Positions 28,079 through 36,952 of a stretch of DNA of 64,000 nucleotides are shown here, one piece after another. The position numbers were made by a program, and so were the translations under genes. Numbering within the stretch: the first letter of the stretch is position 1; each line of letters starts with the position of its first letter. The notes below the pieces were generated by a model, which made no database searches, was not told the origin of the DNA, and worked only from the letters and a program-made list of their open reading frames with translations. This stretch comes from Leptospiraceae bacterium (GTDB taxonomy: Bacteria > Spirochaetota > Leptospiria > Leptospirales > Leptospiraceae), in assembly GCA_024233875.1 (NCBI GenBank), contig JACKPB010000006.1, forward strand, positions 124,001 through 188,000. The letters run 5' to 3'.

Positions 28079-28487
28079 ATTCTTGGATCTCTTTAATTCA
28101 AAAAATCATCTAAATCTAAAAACTAGAATAAGATTTCCAACATATTGATAAAGCCTATTTCTATTTAGTAAGAATATTTTTTTTAGGAACCAAGTTTGTC
28201 AGGTATCAAGAATTCGAATTGAGAAAGAACTTTGAGTATATACCAATTCTTATATACCAATTCACATAAATCATTTCACTTTTCCTCCCCACACCGACAG
28301 ATTCTTTTTAAAAAATTTGATTTTATTTGAGTAGAACTCACACACTCTATCCTCCCGGAAAATACTCTTGGGTTCAGAGGCAGATTGATAAAAGTAACGT
28401 TTTGTTGGACATTTTTCAATAGAGAGGTTACTTTCTACTCAACTAATTTGATGAATTTTGGGTATTTATCCAAGATTCTTAACGTCA
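28079..28487. other. 409-bp intergenic stretch
   Basis: No gene seen on either strand. It separates the HTTM gene end from the kinase start. The one notable structure is a tandem 13-bp direct repeat at 28237-28263. Confidence 0.6.
28237..28263. repeat. Tandem 13-bp direct repeat
   Basis: TATATACCAATTC occurs at 28237-28249 and 28251-28263, a 14-bp period, about 160 bp upstream of the kinase start. Two in-phase copies about 1.4 turns apart could bind a regulator, or be chance in AT-rich DNA. Confidence 0.45.
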
Positions 28488-29819
28488 TCATTCTGCATGG
28501 GGTAAAATCCAAGAGTTATGAGAGAGAATATTGAAATTTACTTCATTGATCCTTGTGTTCGGGTCAATGATCGGGACTGCTTTTTTCCCGTTCAATGAAA
28601 CATAATGATCGACGGTAATATGGAAATCTTCTCTTCCTTTCTCCATTTCTCTTTTGTAAATTTCCTTAGCGAAAAGCCAGATCATATAGTGGTCTGTTTT
28701 CAGCTGACCCAGCTGCCTGTCGCTGAGTAAATAGTCGTAGTTCAAAGGAGTTTTTTCACCTGTAGTATTTGATTTAGCATAGAACTGATAGGTCCCGTTT
28801 TTTTGACAGGCCATGATATGCCAGGAAAAATTAAATCCTTCTTCAGTCCAGAGTAGATTCCCCGGATAAAAGAAGTGTCGGAAAGGTAGGGTGATCTGAA
28901 GAAAAACATAGATCAAAGCAAATATCAATAAAATTCGCCCCTTAGATTGCACTCTCTTACCGGAAGAAATTCTATATCGATCAACAAAAATAATTACTTT
29001 CTTGAATAATTGATTCCATTTACGTACTATTCGATAATGAAACCTATTGGAGAAGCAAATTGGTGTTAGGAAGAGCATGATCCAGGGGAAGAGACCTATC
29101 GGAAAAAGAGAAAAAGTCAAAAGATGGAAAACAATCACAAAGAAATAGGCAATCTTTCTGGTCTTTGGGTAAAGAAGTGCCGGGAATACAAATAAATCAA
29201 AAATCAATCCCGCATAGCTGAAGAAATACGGAGTGATTTTCCAGGAAAGCATATCCCCCAAAAGAAACATGTCTCGATTCATCAATAACCAGATCTTTAA
29301 GGGTTGGGCTTCGCGGAGCCAATCCGGACGCATTTTTGCTATCGCACCAAAAGTATAGACTACTCCGAGTTGAAATCTTATTAGAAATATATTCCAATTG
29401 GGGATACGTCGTATGGTTCCCCGGAGACTGCTTTCTGTAAGAGTGGTGTTGGTAAGGATGAGTAAAATGCAGAGTAGAAAAATAAGATAGTAGTGATTTA
29501 GATAGATAGCCTTTTCTAATAAGTGCTGATATGCAAATCCGATAGAAAAGAATAGTGCGGAAATCCGGGTATGAAATCCTATCAGGATAAAAAATGCCAG
29601 AATCAATAAAACTATAAATAATATGAACATGCTGATACCGGGCAAAGGACGCAGAATTTCAAATGGAAAATGTGGAAAATTAAATTGTATATCGATAAAA
29701 TACTTTGATATCCATCCATATGCAAAGTATCTAATAAGCAAATAAATCAATAAACAACCGAGAACAACTCTATAGTAGACAAGTGGAAGGATAGGAACCT
29801 TTTTGTTTAAAATTTTCAT
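28488..29819 (-). CDS. HTTM protein, vitamin K-dependent gamma-carboxylase homologue
   Basis: 443 residues. Several transmembrane helices fill residues about 10-300; the rest is soluble. Two segments line up with the mammalian carboxylase: LNHYYL (His109, matching NNHSYL of the human enzyme) and IPNWNIFLIRFQLGVVYTFG followed by AIAKMRPDW, where Lys162 matches the catalytic base Lys218. Leptospiral homologues are known, and one has been reported to have altered carboxylase activity, so protein carboxylation should not be assumed. AGGGA precedes ATG 29819. Divergent from the NHL-imelysin-TonB receptor genes, with a shared 19-bp palindrome between. Confidence 0.85.
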   Translation of the reverse strand: MKILNKKVPILPLVYYRVVLGCLLIYLLIRYFAYGWISKYFIDIQFNFPHFPFEILRPLPGISMFILFIVLLILAFFILIGFHTRISALFFSIGFAYQHLLEKAIYLNHYYLIFLLCILLILTNTTLTESSLRGTIRRIPNWNIFLIRFQLGVVYTFGAIAKMRPDWLREAQPLKIWLLMNRDMFLLGDMLSWKITPYFFSYAGLIFDLFVFPALLYPKTRKIAYFFVIVFHLLTFSLFPIGLFPWIMLFLTPICFSNRFHYRIVRKWNQLFKKVIIFVDRYRISSGKRVQSKGRILLIFALIYVFLQITLPFRHFFYPGNLLWTEEGFNFSWHIMACQKNGTYQFYAKSNTTGEKTPLNYDYLLSDRQLGQLKTDHYMIWLFAKEIYKREMEKGREDFHITVDHYVSLNGKKAVPIIDPNTRINEVNFNILSHNSWILPHAE

Positions 29820-29849
29820 TGACAGAAATCCCTGGAAAAAATTTATGTA
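29819..29849 (+). promoter_or_regulatory. Putative promoter of the NHL-imelysin-TBDR operon
   Basis: TTGACA at 29819-29824 and TATGTA at 29844-29849, spacing 19. It points rightward, and the Fur-box-like palindrome starts 1 base downstream. The -35 overlaps the HTTM start codon. The long spacer lowers confidence. Confidence 0.4.
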
Positions 29850-29850
29850 T

Positions 29851-29869
29851 ATTGAGACTCAATCTCAAT
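29851..29869. promoter_or_regulatory. Fur-box-like 19-bp palindrome
   Basis: ATTGAGACTCAATCTCAAT is a 9-1-9 palindrome with a single mismatched pair. Length and layout are those of a Fur-family operator, and its core follows the TGA...TCA pattern. It sits between the divergent HTTM and NHL genes, over or just after the rightward -10, so it could repress both units. Fur versus another family member (PerR, Zur) cannot be decided. Confidence 0.6.
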
Positions 29870-29902
29870 AACACGGATTATTAAACTTTTTAAAAGGTGC
29901 AT

Positions 29903-31147
29903 ATGAAGAAAATCAAAAAAACATTAGGGACAATCATATTTTTCCTCCTCAGTTGGAACGTAATGAATTGCAATGCTCTACCCGGTACATCCAATAAAGA
30001 TACCGGTCCCGATACAAATCTACTTCTGGCCATGGCAGTTCTATCGACAGGGAGCCCGGTTCAGGTAACAACTTTAGACCTTTCTGAATCCGGAATTTCA
30101 AATTCCAAGGAAATTCTGAATCAACCTGAAGACATCACCATCGGTCAGGATGGACTCATTTATGTAGCTGATAGCAAGAACAATCGGATTGTGAAAATCA
30201 CTTCAGAGGGTGTGGTCACTTCAATAGCTTCATCTTCCGGGAATGGAAGCACAGTAACAGTGATCAACAATCCGGAAGGTATTACAGCAGGACCCAATGG
30301 GATTCTCTATGTTGCTAACTCTGGGGCATCCTCCAAGACAAATTCTGCTTATGATGGTCACAATATTCTAAGTATCAATACTTCTTCCGGAAATACAATA
30401 TCCTTACTCTCAGGAAAAGATCGACCCACATCCAGAGAAACCATTGATGGGGATCAGGGTACAAATAGATTTTACAAACCCGAGGGAATACGTTATGCAA
30501 ATAATAAACTAGTAGTCGCTGAAAATGGAGGCTTCAGTATCCGCGAAGTCAATACAACCTCAGGATCAGTTACGACTCTAACAGGAGAGAAAACTACAGG
30601 GGACTCCACACCGACTCCGGGCACACCTTACAATACTGATGGTCCTGCCACTTCTGCAAGATTCAATAGCCCCAAAGGAGTTGTGGCAGATTCCAAAGGA
30701 AATGTCTACATAGCAGATGGTAAGAATCATTGCATACGAAAGTATGATCCATCAACAGGTCAGGTAAGTACCTTTGCAGGATCTAAATTGGGTTTTAGTG
30801 ATAGTAATGCATCCGGATTCGTTGATGGTCAGGGAACTTCAGCAAAATTCAACAGTCTCTATATGATCACTATCGATGAAAAGGACAATCTCTATGTAGC
30901 TGATGCAGGAAATTATGCGATTCGAAAGATCTCAGCCTCAGGTTATGTGAGTACTCTGGCGGGAGGTCCTTCATTGAATGGTAGAGGGGATGGTTCGGGA
31001 AGCACCGCACAATTTTACAATCCTAAGGGAATCTATTACTACAAAAACACTCTTTACATAACTGATGTAGCAAAAAATAAAATTTCCGGTAATACATCTC
31101 TCTCGACTGATTACAGTGCGGTTCGAAAGATTTCAAATGTGTTTTAA
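29903..31147 (+). CDS. NHL-repeat beta-propeller lipoprotein
   Basis: About 414 residues from ATG 29903 (AAGG 5 bases upstream; a GTG at 29897 is also in frame). Lipoprotein signal ends VMNC. Then come at least five NHL-like repeats with the recurring pattern NxPxGIxxxxxGxxYVADxxNxxIRK, for example DITIGQDGLIYVADSKNNRI and GVVADSKGNVYIADGKNHCI. Such propellers bind proteins or ligands on the cell surface or in the periplasm. First gene of a three-gene unit with imelysin and a TonB-dependent receptor, downstream of the Fur-like box, so a metal-uptake accessory role is inferred. Confidence 0.85.
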   Translation: MKKIKKTLGTIIFFLLSWNVMNCNALPGTSNKDTGPDTNLLLAMAVLSTGSPVQVTTLDLSESGISNSKEILNQPEDITIGQDGLIYVADSKNNRIVKITSEGVVTSIASSSGNGSTVTVINNPEGITAGPNGILYVANSGASSKTNSAYDGHNILSINTSSGNTISLLSGKDRPTSRETIDGDQGTNRFYKPEGIRYANNKLVVAENGGFSIREVNTTSGSVTTLTGEKTTGDSTPTPGTPYNTDGPATSARFNSPKGVVADSKGNVYIADGKNHCIRKYDPSTGQVSTFAGSKLGFSDSNASGFVDGQGTSAKFNSLYMITIDEKDNLYVADAGNYAIRKISASGYVSTLAGGPSLNGRGDGSGSTAQFYNPKGIYYYKNTLYITDVAKNKISGNTSLSTDYSAVRKISNVF

Positions 31148-31206
31148 GACTTCAAGTATTTAGAGACCGGATAGAAAAATTTCTAAAAATCAATGGAAAC
31201 AAACTT

Positions 31207-32457
31207 ATGAGAGACAGAAAAAAACTGATTTTAAAAAATTACTTTGGATATCCGGGACTCTTTGAATCGAGGAGATTAAGAAAGATGTTGAGTTCTATCA
31301 CCCTAAATATATTTTTATTCCTTATTCTTTTCAACCAATTTGCCTGCAAACATTCAAACTCATCAACAGAGGAAGCGTCTTACTCCGGTTTGCTCGCAAA
31401 TTTATTCAGTTCGTTCAATCCGAAACCGAGTTTGAAAAGTATATCTGAAAGTTTTATATCCTATAACTATTCAGATCTTGAGTCAAAAACAATTTCCTTT
31501 AAGACTCTTGCTTCAGCTCTTCCTGATTCATGCAACAGTCAGACCGGAAATTTAATAGGACTTCAAACTTCCTGGAAAGAATCGTATAGTATATTAAAAA
31601 AATTAGAAGTCGTTCAATTCGGTGCGTCAAGCACTTATACCGGAATTGATTCCTGGCCTCTAAATTACTTAAACAATCCTCCTGATACAGTAAAGATTGA
31701 AGCGAGTATTTCGGGAACTGAAACTTTAAACGAAACTACTCTTTCCTCTAAAACTGATAATGAAAATGGGTTTCCGGCGATTGAATACCTTCTGTTTGAT
31801 AACGGTTCGGGATCAAAGGATGCGGCTTCGATTTGTGCCGGCTTGACAGGACGAAGAAAAACATATCTTCAGGAATCAATCAATCTCCTGTATACCCGCA
31901 TATCGAGAATCAATTCAAATTGGAATCCGGTCAATTCCGGTAATTTTTCTACTATTCTTCAAACTGCCGGTCCCTTAAATGAATACTACAAATCCGACAA
32001 AGAAGTCCTCGATACCCTTATCAAACAAATCGTAAACATGGTTGAAAAAATTAAGGATGTGAAAGTTGGATATCCATCAGGTCTGGCTACTCAATCCGGG
32101 GGAGTCGTTAGAACAAGCTACATTGAATCAAGGTATTCAGATCGAAGTATAGAAAATATTCGCTACAATTTAGAAGGATTGTTTTCATTTTATCTGGGCG
32201 CCGGCGGTCCCGGTATCTCAGATTATGTTAGGTACTACAACCTTCCTCTGGATTTGAGAATTCGAGAGAAAGTAGCACAGGTGCAGAGCAAAGCAAATGA
32301 AATTTCAAACTTAAAAGAGGAAATCAATTCAGGTTCCACTAAAGTCAAAGAGTTTTATACTCTTTTGAATGAATTAAAAATTCTCTTTTCCGTAGAATTG
32401 GCCGCCAATCTGGGTTCCACATTCACTCCCGGTCTGGGAGATGGTGATGGAGATTAA
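31207..32457 (+). CDS. Imelysin-family (peptidase M75-like) lipoprotein
   Basis: Up to 416 residues. The lipoprotein signal ends NQFAC. ATG 31285, with AGGAG 10 bases upstream, may be the real start; the 5' ATG at 31207 would give a long basic N-region. The helical imelysin core is recognisable: SWKESYSILKKLEVVQFG, GIDSWPLN, GFPAIEYLLFD and RKTYLQESINLL. The family's GxHxxE motif reads GFPAIE here, with Pro for His, so metal binding may be changed. Imelysins are periplasmic iron-related proteins, typically beside TonB receptors, as here (36 bp upstream of it). Confidence 0.82.
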   Translation: MRDRKKLILKNYFGYPGLFESRRLRKMLSSITLNIFLFLILFNQFACKHSNSSTEEASYSGLLANLFSSFNPKPSLKSISESFISYNYSDLESKTISFKTLASALPDSCNSQTGNLIGLQTSWKESYSILKKLEVVQFGASSTYTGIDSWPLNYLNNPPDTVKIEASISGTETLNETTLSSKTDNENGFPAIEYLLFDNGSGSKDAASICAGLTGRRKTYLQESINLLYTRISRINSNWNPVNSGNFSTILQTAGPLNEYYKSDKEVLDTLIKQIVNMVEKIKDVKVGYPSGLATQSGGVVRTSYIESRYSDRSIENIRYNLEGLFSFYLGAGGPGISDYVRYYNLPLDLRIREKVAQVQSKANEISNLKEEINSGSTKVKEFYTLLNELKILFSVELAANLGSTFTPGLGDGDGD

Positions 32458-32493
32458 ATAAATTTTGATAGAAAACAAAGAAAAATAAACTGT

Positions 32494-34950
32494 ATGAACC
32501 GTATTACTAAATTGCCTAACTTTCCGGGAATGAGCTATATCATTCCCCTATTTTTTTTATTTCATGGATTTTTGATCTCACAGGAAACAACACCTGATAA
32601 CAATCGACCGAAAACAAGAGAAGAAGCTCTTGAAAAATGGAAGAAAATGTCGGAAGGAACTCAGATAAATGTGATCGGAGACAAAAAGGAAGATCTTCAG
32701 AAGATACCGGGATCGGCAACACTTATCAAAAAGAAATTTTTAGATGAAACACAACCTGTAGATGCAATGGAAATACTCAGAAGAGTACCCGGAGCGTCAA
32801 CCCGATACATGGATTCAGCCGGTTTGACACCAAATATATCGTTTCGGGGTGTGAGCAATGAAGAGTCCAGAAAGACTTTGATTTTGGAAGATGGAGTTCT
32901 GACTTCCCTGAGTCCCTACGGTCAGCCTGAAAGTTATTATTTCCCAAATATAGATCGTATGTCCCGGGTAGAGGTTGTAAAAGGTTCGGGCTCTATTTTG
33001 TTCGGACCCTCCACTATTGGTGGGATAGTCAATTTTGTGACAAGAACACCTCCTGCAATTCCTACATTTTCAAACAAAGTCATAGCCGGAGAAAATGCAT
33101 ATTTTTCCAATTTTACTCAGTATGGAGGGAGATGGGGAAATACATCGATTGATGTATCTTATCTTCACAAAAAAGGAAATGGGTTCAGGGATTATAATGA
33201 TTTCAATGTTAATGATTTTTATGCAAAACTCAGTCATCGTTTCAATGAAAAGCATACCATATCGATTAAACTCGGTCACAACAATCAAAAAGCTAAAGCA
33301 TCCTATCTGGGACTGACCAGAGGACTCTATTGGAAAAACTATAGAATCAACCCAACCAGATATGATTTAAAACAGGTGGAGAGAAATTCTGCTGTTTTGG
33401 GTCATGAGTATACAATCAATGAAAACCATAAAATTATTACAAAAATCTACGGAACCGGTGCCTCACGAAATTGGCAGAGACAGGACTATGCTTATAATAA
33501 TTTGACAGCCAATGGATCACCCGCACTTCCACCCTCCGATACCTTTGCCACTTATGCACCATCTTTTCTGGGAAATCAACCGGGGGATATTCTCTATATG
33601 AGAAATTCTGCTCCCATGAGAAATCAAAAATTTGCAACCTTGGGAATTGAAACCAAATTATCCAGTGTAGTACATATCTATGGAATAAAAAATGAAATTG
33701 ATTTGGGAGTTCGGGCTCATGGGGAACAAAACTATATAAACTTCAAAAAAGCGATTTCAGTTTTCAATTATCCTTTTGTTCGGGATGGGCTTCCCTACAG
33801 CCAACAGGATAGAGTGATTCGTGCTTATGCCGGATACATTCAAAATCGAATCTTTCTTTCGGATCGACTGAAGATCATTCCCGGCCTTCGTTATGAAAGT
33901 GTTTCACAGGGAGTCTATACCCGAAGAAGATCAGCTACAGCCAGAGATGTTCGGGAGAGAAGAGCGTCAGCAATCGGTGATACACTCCTGGTGGATACAG
34001 GAACCGAGAGTTATACAAAAATTGCTCTTCCGGGAATGGGGGTAACTTATGATCTGACTAAAGATTATACCTGGTTTGCCGGTGCACATAAAAGCTTCTC
34101 TCCACCTACCTTTGGAACTGCTATCTCTCCCTACGGAGAGGATTATCGTTTGGGTGCTGAGACAGCTACCAATTATGAAACGGGAATCCGCGGTGATATA
34201 ACAAAGTACTTTTACATGGAAACAGCAGTGTATCTCATGCATTTTCGGGATCAAATCATAGATACATCTGAAGCTTCCAATGAAACCGGAACCAGACCAA
34301 TCAATACCGGAAAAAGTAGTCACAAAGGAATTGAGCATTCTATGACTTTTGATTTTGGAAAATTTATGAAAATGAATTTTGAGTTGCCATTTGATCTTGT
34401 CTATTCTCATATCAATGCCAAAAATGAATCCTATCAAAAATATCCACATGCAATTGATTCTGAGAATAATATTATATTCACAAATCTACCTATGGTTCTG
34501 ATTGATCAAAATGGAAAGATTGTAAATCCCGATACGAATCATAGAAATTTACCTTATGTTCCTGAAGATGTAATCACCGTGGCTCTGGGCTATCGAAAAA
34601 ATGGATTCTTTGCTCGGGCGGAGTATCAACATATCTCCAAACAATATGCCACGCTTTCTTCCTACAAAAATATTCTACCCGGACAATTGAGTATCCAAAG
34701 AGCGGGGGAGATTACCTATGCCGGCGTCTGGAATACTAACGATGAAACCCCCGATGGAAATAGTGGTGTGATACCGGCAGTAGGCTTAGTCAATGCCTCC
34801 TTAGGATATAAGCATCCAACTCAAAAATGGTCTGTATTTTTAGTAGGTAAAAACATACAAAATCGGGTTTACGTATCCGGACGATTGCCCACCGGAATCA
34901 CACCGGGAGCAATTCGGCAGATTAATTTTGGAGTTTCGATAGAACTTTAA
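32494..34950 (+). CDS. TonB-dependent outer-membrane receptor (FecA/FhuA-like)
   Basis: 818 residues. Signal peptide FPGMSYIIPLFFLFHGFLIS, possible TonB box around TQINVIGDK, and a plug domain (DAMEILRRVPGASTRYM, PNISFRGV, VEVVKGSGSILFGPSTIGGIVNFVTR). A 22-strand-type barrel with alternating aromatic strands follows. It ends in FGVSIEL, with Leu rather than the usual aromatic. It would import a ferric siderophore, heme or other metal complex, powered by TonB-ExbBD encoded elsewhere. Third gene after the Fur-like box, so iron-regulated expression is inferred. Confidence 0.92.
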   Translation: MNRITKLPNFPGMSYIIPLFFLFHGFLISQETTPDNNRPKTREEALEKWKKMSEGTQINVIGDKKEDLQKIPGSATLIKKKFLDETQPVDAMEILRRVPGASTRYMDSAGLTPNISFRGVSNEESRKTLILEDGVLTSLSPYGQPESYYFPNIDRMSRVEVVKGSGSILFGPSTIGGIVNFVTRTPPAIPTFSNKVIAGENAYFSNFTQYGGRWGNTSIDVSYLHKKGNGFRDYNDFNVNDFYAKLSHRFNEKHTISIKLGHNNQKAKASYLGLTRGLYWKNYRINPTRYDLKQVERNSAVLGHEYTINENHKIITKIYGTGASRNWQRQDYAYNNLTANGSPALPPSDTFATYAPSFLGNQPGDILYMRNSAPMRNQKFATLGIETKLSSVVHIYGIKNEIDLGVRAHGEQNYINFKKAISVFNYPFVRDGLPYSQQDRVIRAYAGYIQNRIFLSDRLKIIPGLRYESVSQGVYTRRRSATARDVRERRASAIGDTLLVDTGTESYTKIALPGMGVTYDLTKDYTWFAGAHKSFSPPTFGTAISPYGEDYRLGAETATNYETGIRGDITKYFYMETAVYLMHFRDQIIDTSEASNETGTRPINTGKSSHKGIEHSMTFDFGKFMKMNFELPFDLVYSHINAKNESYQKYPHAIDSENNIIFTNLPMVLIDQNGKIVNPDTNHRNLPYVPEDVITVALGYRKNGFFARAEYQHISKQYATLSSYKNILPGQLSIQRAGEITYAGVWNTNDETPDGNSGVIPAVGLVNASLGYKHPTQKWSVFLVGKNIQNRVYVSGRLPTGITPGAIRQINFGVSIEL

Positions 34951-35174
34951 TGGATTGACTAAATCTGACAAACACTATCATTGTCCTACGCGGATTGGAA
35001 CTTTACTAAGGAGAACTTTCGGTGATTTGGATTTAAACTCTAAGTCTACATTTTAAAATAAATATATTAGATATATTAAATGTACATCGTTTTTCAAAAA
35101 AGTAACTAAATAAATTTTTTTTTGTGAGATAAGTTTCTGATTGATTCTTTCTCATTATTCTATACAATTTGGTA

Positions 35175-35825
35175 ATGATGGAAAATTATGAAGCGCCCTG
35201 GGATTTAAAAGGAAAAGGGATCATACTTCCCTTCTTATCGCGAGATTTGATTCCTGCTGAGATTGGCTTCTTTTCCGAAGAGGATTCTTCTCAGTTTTCA
35301 GGAGGAGCCGGTGCAATAATGCTTGTCTCTTATGAGTCTTCAAACGTGGGACCTTATTTCGAGCTTCTCTACATCCCCGGGAACTTCAAATTTCGGCAAA
35401 AAAAATACAAACGAATTACAAAAATATATGTTTCCAGTGAATTGTCTGTGGAACACGGGAGAAAAAATTGGGGAATCCCGAAGGAATTAGCAGATTTTGA
35501 ATGGGAAGAAAATGACAAATCCATTCAAATAGAGATCTCTAAGGAGAATAAACTCTTCTTTTCTATTGATTTGAAGAAACACTTCTTTCCCTTTCCTATT
35601 CATTCCGCTTTTTATCCGATCACCTTACTTCAGAAGTCGGATTCGGAATACCTGACGACTCAATTTCGAGGAAAAGGAATAGGTCATTTTTGTTCTGTAA
35701 ATTCCTACCATTCTGACAAATCTCATTTTCCCGCAAAGACTGAAATTTCGAATGTTTTTTTACCCGGGATCTATGTGAATCCATTTTATCTGACCTTTCC
35801 GGTAGCGGGTAGATTGGAAAAATGA
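35175..35825 (+). CDS. Acetoacetate decarboxylase-like protein
   Basis: About 216 residues from ATG 35175 (ATG 35178 also possible). The beta-barrel family signature is VEHGRKNWGIPKELADFEW, where Lys103 corresponds to the Schiff-base lysine. The next residue, a second lysine in clostridial decarboxylase that lowers its pKa, is Glu here. Function may therefore differ, for example hydratase or aldolase-like chemistry. It overlaps the following monooxygenase gene by ATGA, the start of a coupled five-gene redox unit. TATACAAT lies just upstream as a possible -10. Confidence 0.72.
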   Translation: MMENYEAPWDLKGKGIILPFLSRDLIPAEIGFFSEEDSSQFSGGAGAIMLVSYESSNVGPYFELLYIPGNFKFRQKKYKRITKIYVSSELSVEHGRKNWGIPKELADFEWEENDKSIQIEISKENKLFFSIDLKKHFFPFPIHSAFYPITLLQKSDSEYLTTQFRGKGIGHFCSVNSYHSDKSHFPAKTEISNVFLPGIYVNPFYLTFPVAGRLEK

Positions 35826-36952
35826 TTCAAAAGGATGCTATTATTGTAGGAGCGGGACCTTCGGGACTTGCCATTTCTGCATTACTACGCAAATCCGGTT
35901 TAGATTTTGAAGTATTAGAAAAATCTAATCAAATCGCAAATTCATGGAAAAATCATTACGATCGACTTCATTTACACACTGTGAAAGATTTTTCTAATCT
36001 ACCCTTGCTTCCCTTTCCTCCAGACTACCCCCGTTATGTATCCCGAAAACAGGTTTGTGATTACTTAGATTCTTATGCTGAGAAATTTAATATAAAACCA
36101 ATATTGAATTCTGAGGTTGTTTCCATTTCTAAAGAGGAAAAGGAATGGAGAATAATGACAAACAATTCGGAATATCTATCAAAATATGTTATAGTTTGTA
36201 CGGGATACAATCATCATCCGATCATTCCGGATTGGAAAGGAAAAGAAATTTTCTCTAATCCATGGATACATAGCAAGGATTATAGAAATCCTGATAAATT
36301 TTTGAATAAAAAAGTTCTCGTAGTTGGAGCAGGAAATACGGGAGCTGAAATCGCTTTGGATCTCTCATTAAAAAATATTCAGGTAAGTATGGTGGTTCGG
36401 GGTCCCCTCCGGATTGTTCCGAGGGAAATATTAGGAATTCCGACTCAGATCAATGCTATGCTATTGAATCTACTACCTCTGGGTCCTGCGGACATGATTT
36501 CAAGAGTTTTACTTCATTTGACAACAGAGGATCTTTCTTCTTTCGGTATCCGCAGACCTGAGATAGGTTCGGTGAGACAGGTTAAAGAACAGGAAAAGAT
36601 TCCTCTAATTGATCTGGGAACGGTACGGGCTATCCGGGAAGGAAAAATTAAAATTCGTCCCGGGATTCGGGAATTTAAAAAGACGTCTATTGTATTTGAA
36701 AATGGAACAGAAGAAGAGTTTGATTCTGTAATTTTTGCTACCGGATACAAACCGGGGATCGATGGTCTTTTCAAAAAGCCGCATAAGTATTTCAATGACA
36801 AAGGCATCCCTGCAATCAAAGGAAGTGAGTCGGATCGGGGTCTTTATTTTTTAGGCTTTCACAATCATATAACCGGATTTTTAAGGTATATAAATATTGA
36901 GTCCGGGAAGATCTTATCAGACATAATGAAGCAGGAAAAGAATAATGTTTGA
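35822..36952 (+). CDS. FAD/NAD(P)-dependent flavin monooxygenase-like oxidoreductase
   Basis: 376 residues with two Rossmann motifs: IVGAGPSGLAISALL at residues 8-22 for FAD and VVGAGNTGAEIALDLS near 165 for NAD(P). FATGYKPG near the C-terminus is the family's closing motif. PDYPRYVSRKQVCDYLDSYA matches the YUCCA/CzcO-like group. It probably oxygenates a small lipophilic substrate or passes electrons to a partner. Overlaps on both sides (4 bp upstream, 8 bp downstream) tie it to the ADC-like and Rieske genes. Confidence 0.87.
   Translation: MIQKDAIIVGAGPSGLAISALLRKSGLDFEVLEKSNQIANSWKNHYDRLHLHTVKDFSNLPLLPFPPDYPRYVSRKQVCDYLDSYAEKFNIKPILNSEVVSISKEEKEWRIMTNNSEYLSKYVIVCTGYNHHPIIPDWKGKEIFSNPWIHSKDYRNPDKFLNKKVLVVGAGNTGAEIALDLSLKNIQVSMVVRGPLRIVPREILGIPTQINAMLLNLLPLGPADMISRVLLHLTTEDLSSFGIRRPEIGSVRQVKEQEKIPLIDLGTVRAIREGKIKIRPGIREFKKTSIVFENGTEEEFDSVIFATGYKPGIDGLFKKPHKYFNDKGIPAIKGSESDRGLYFLGFHNHITGFLRYINIESGKILSDIMKQEKNNV

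Noticed and set aside
28079..28487. Possible small RNA or CRISPR leader in the gap
   Set aside because: Only two short direct repeats with no spacer pattern; nothing like an array.
33967..34449. 160-codon minus-strand frame in the TonB receptor gene
   Set aside because: Antisense to barrel strands with clear receptor sequence; composition not protein-like.
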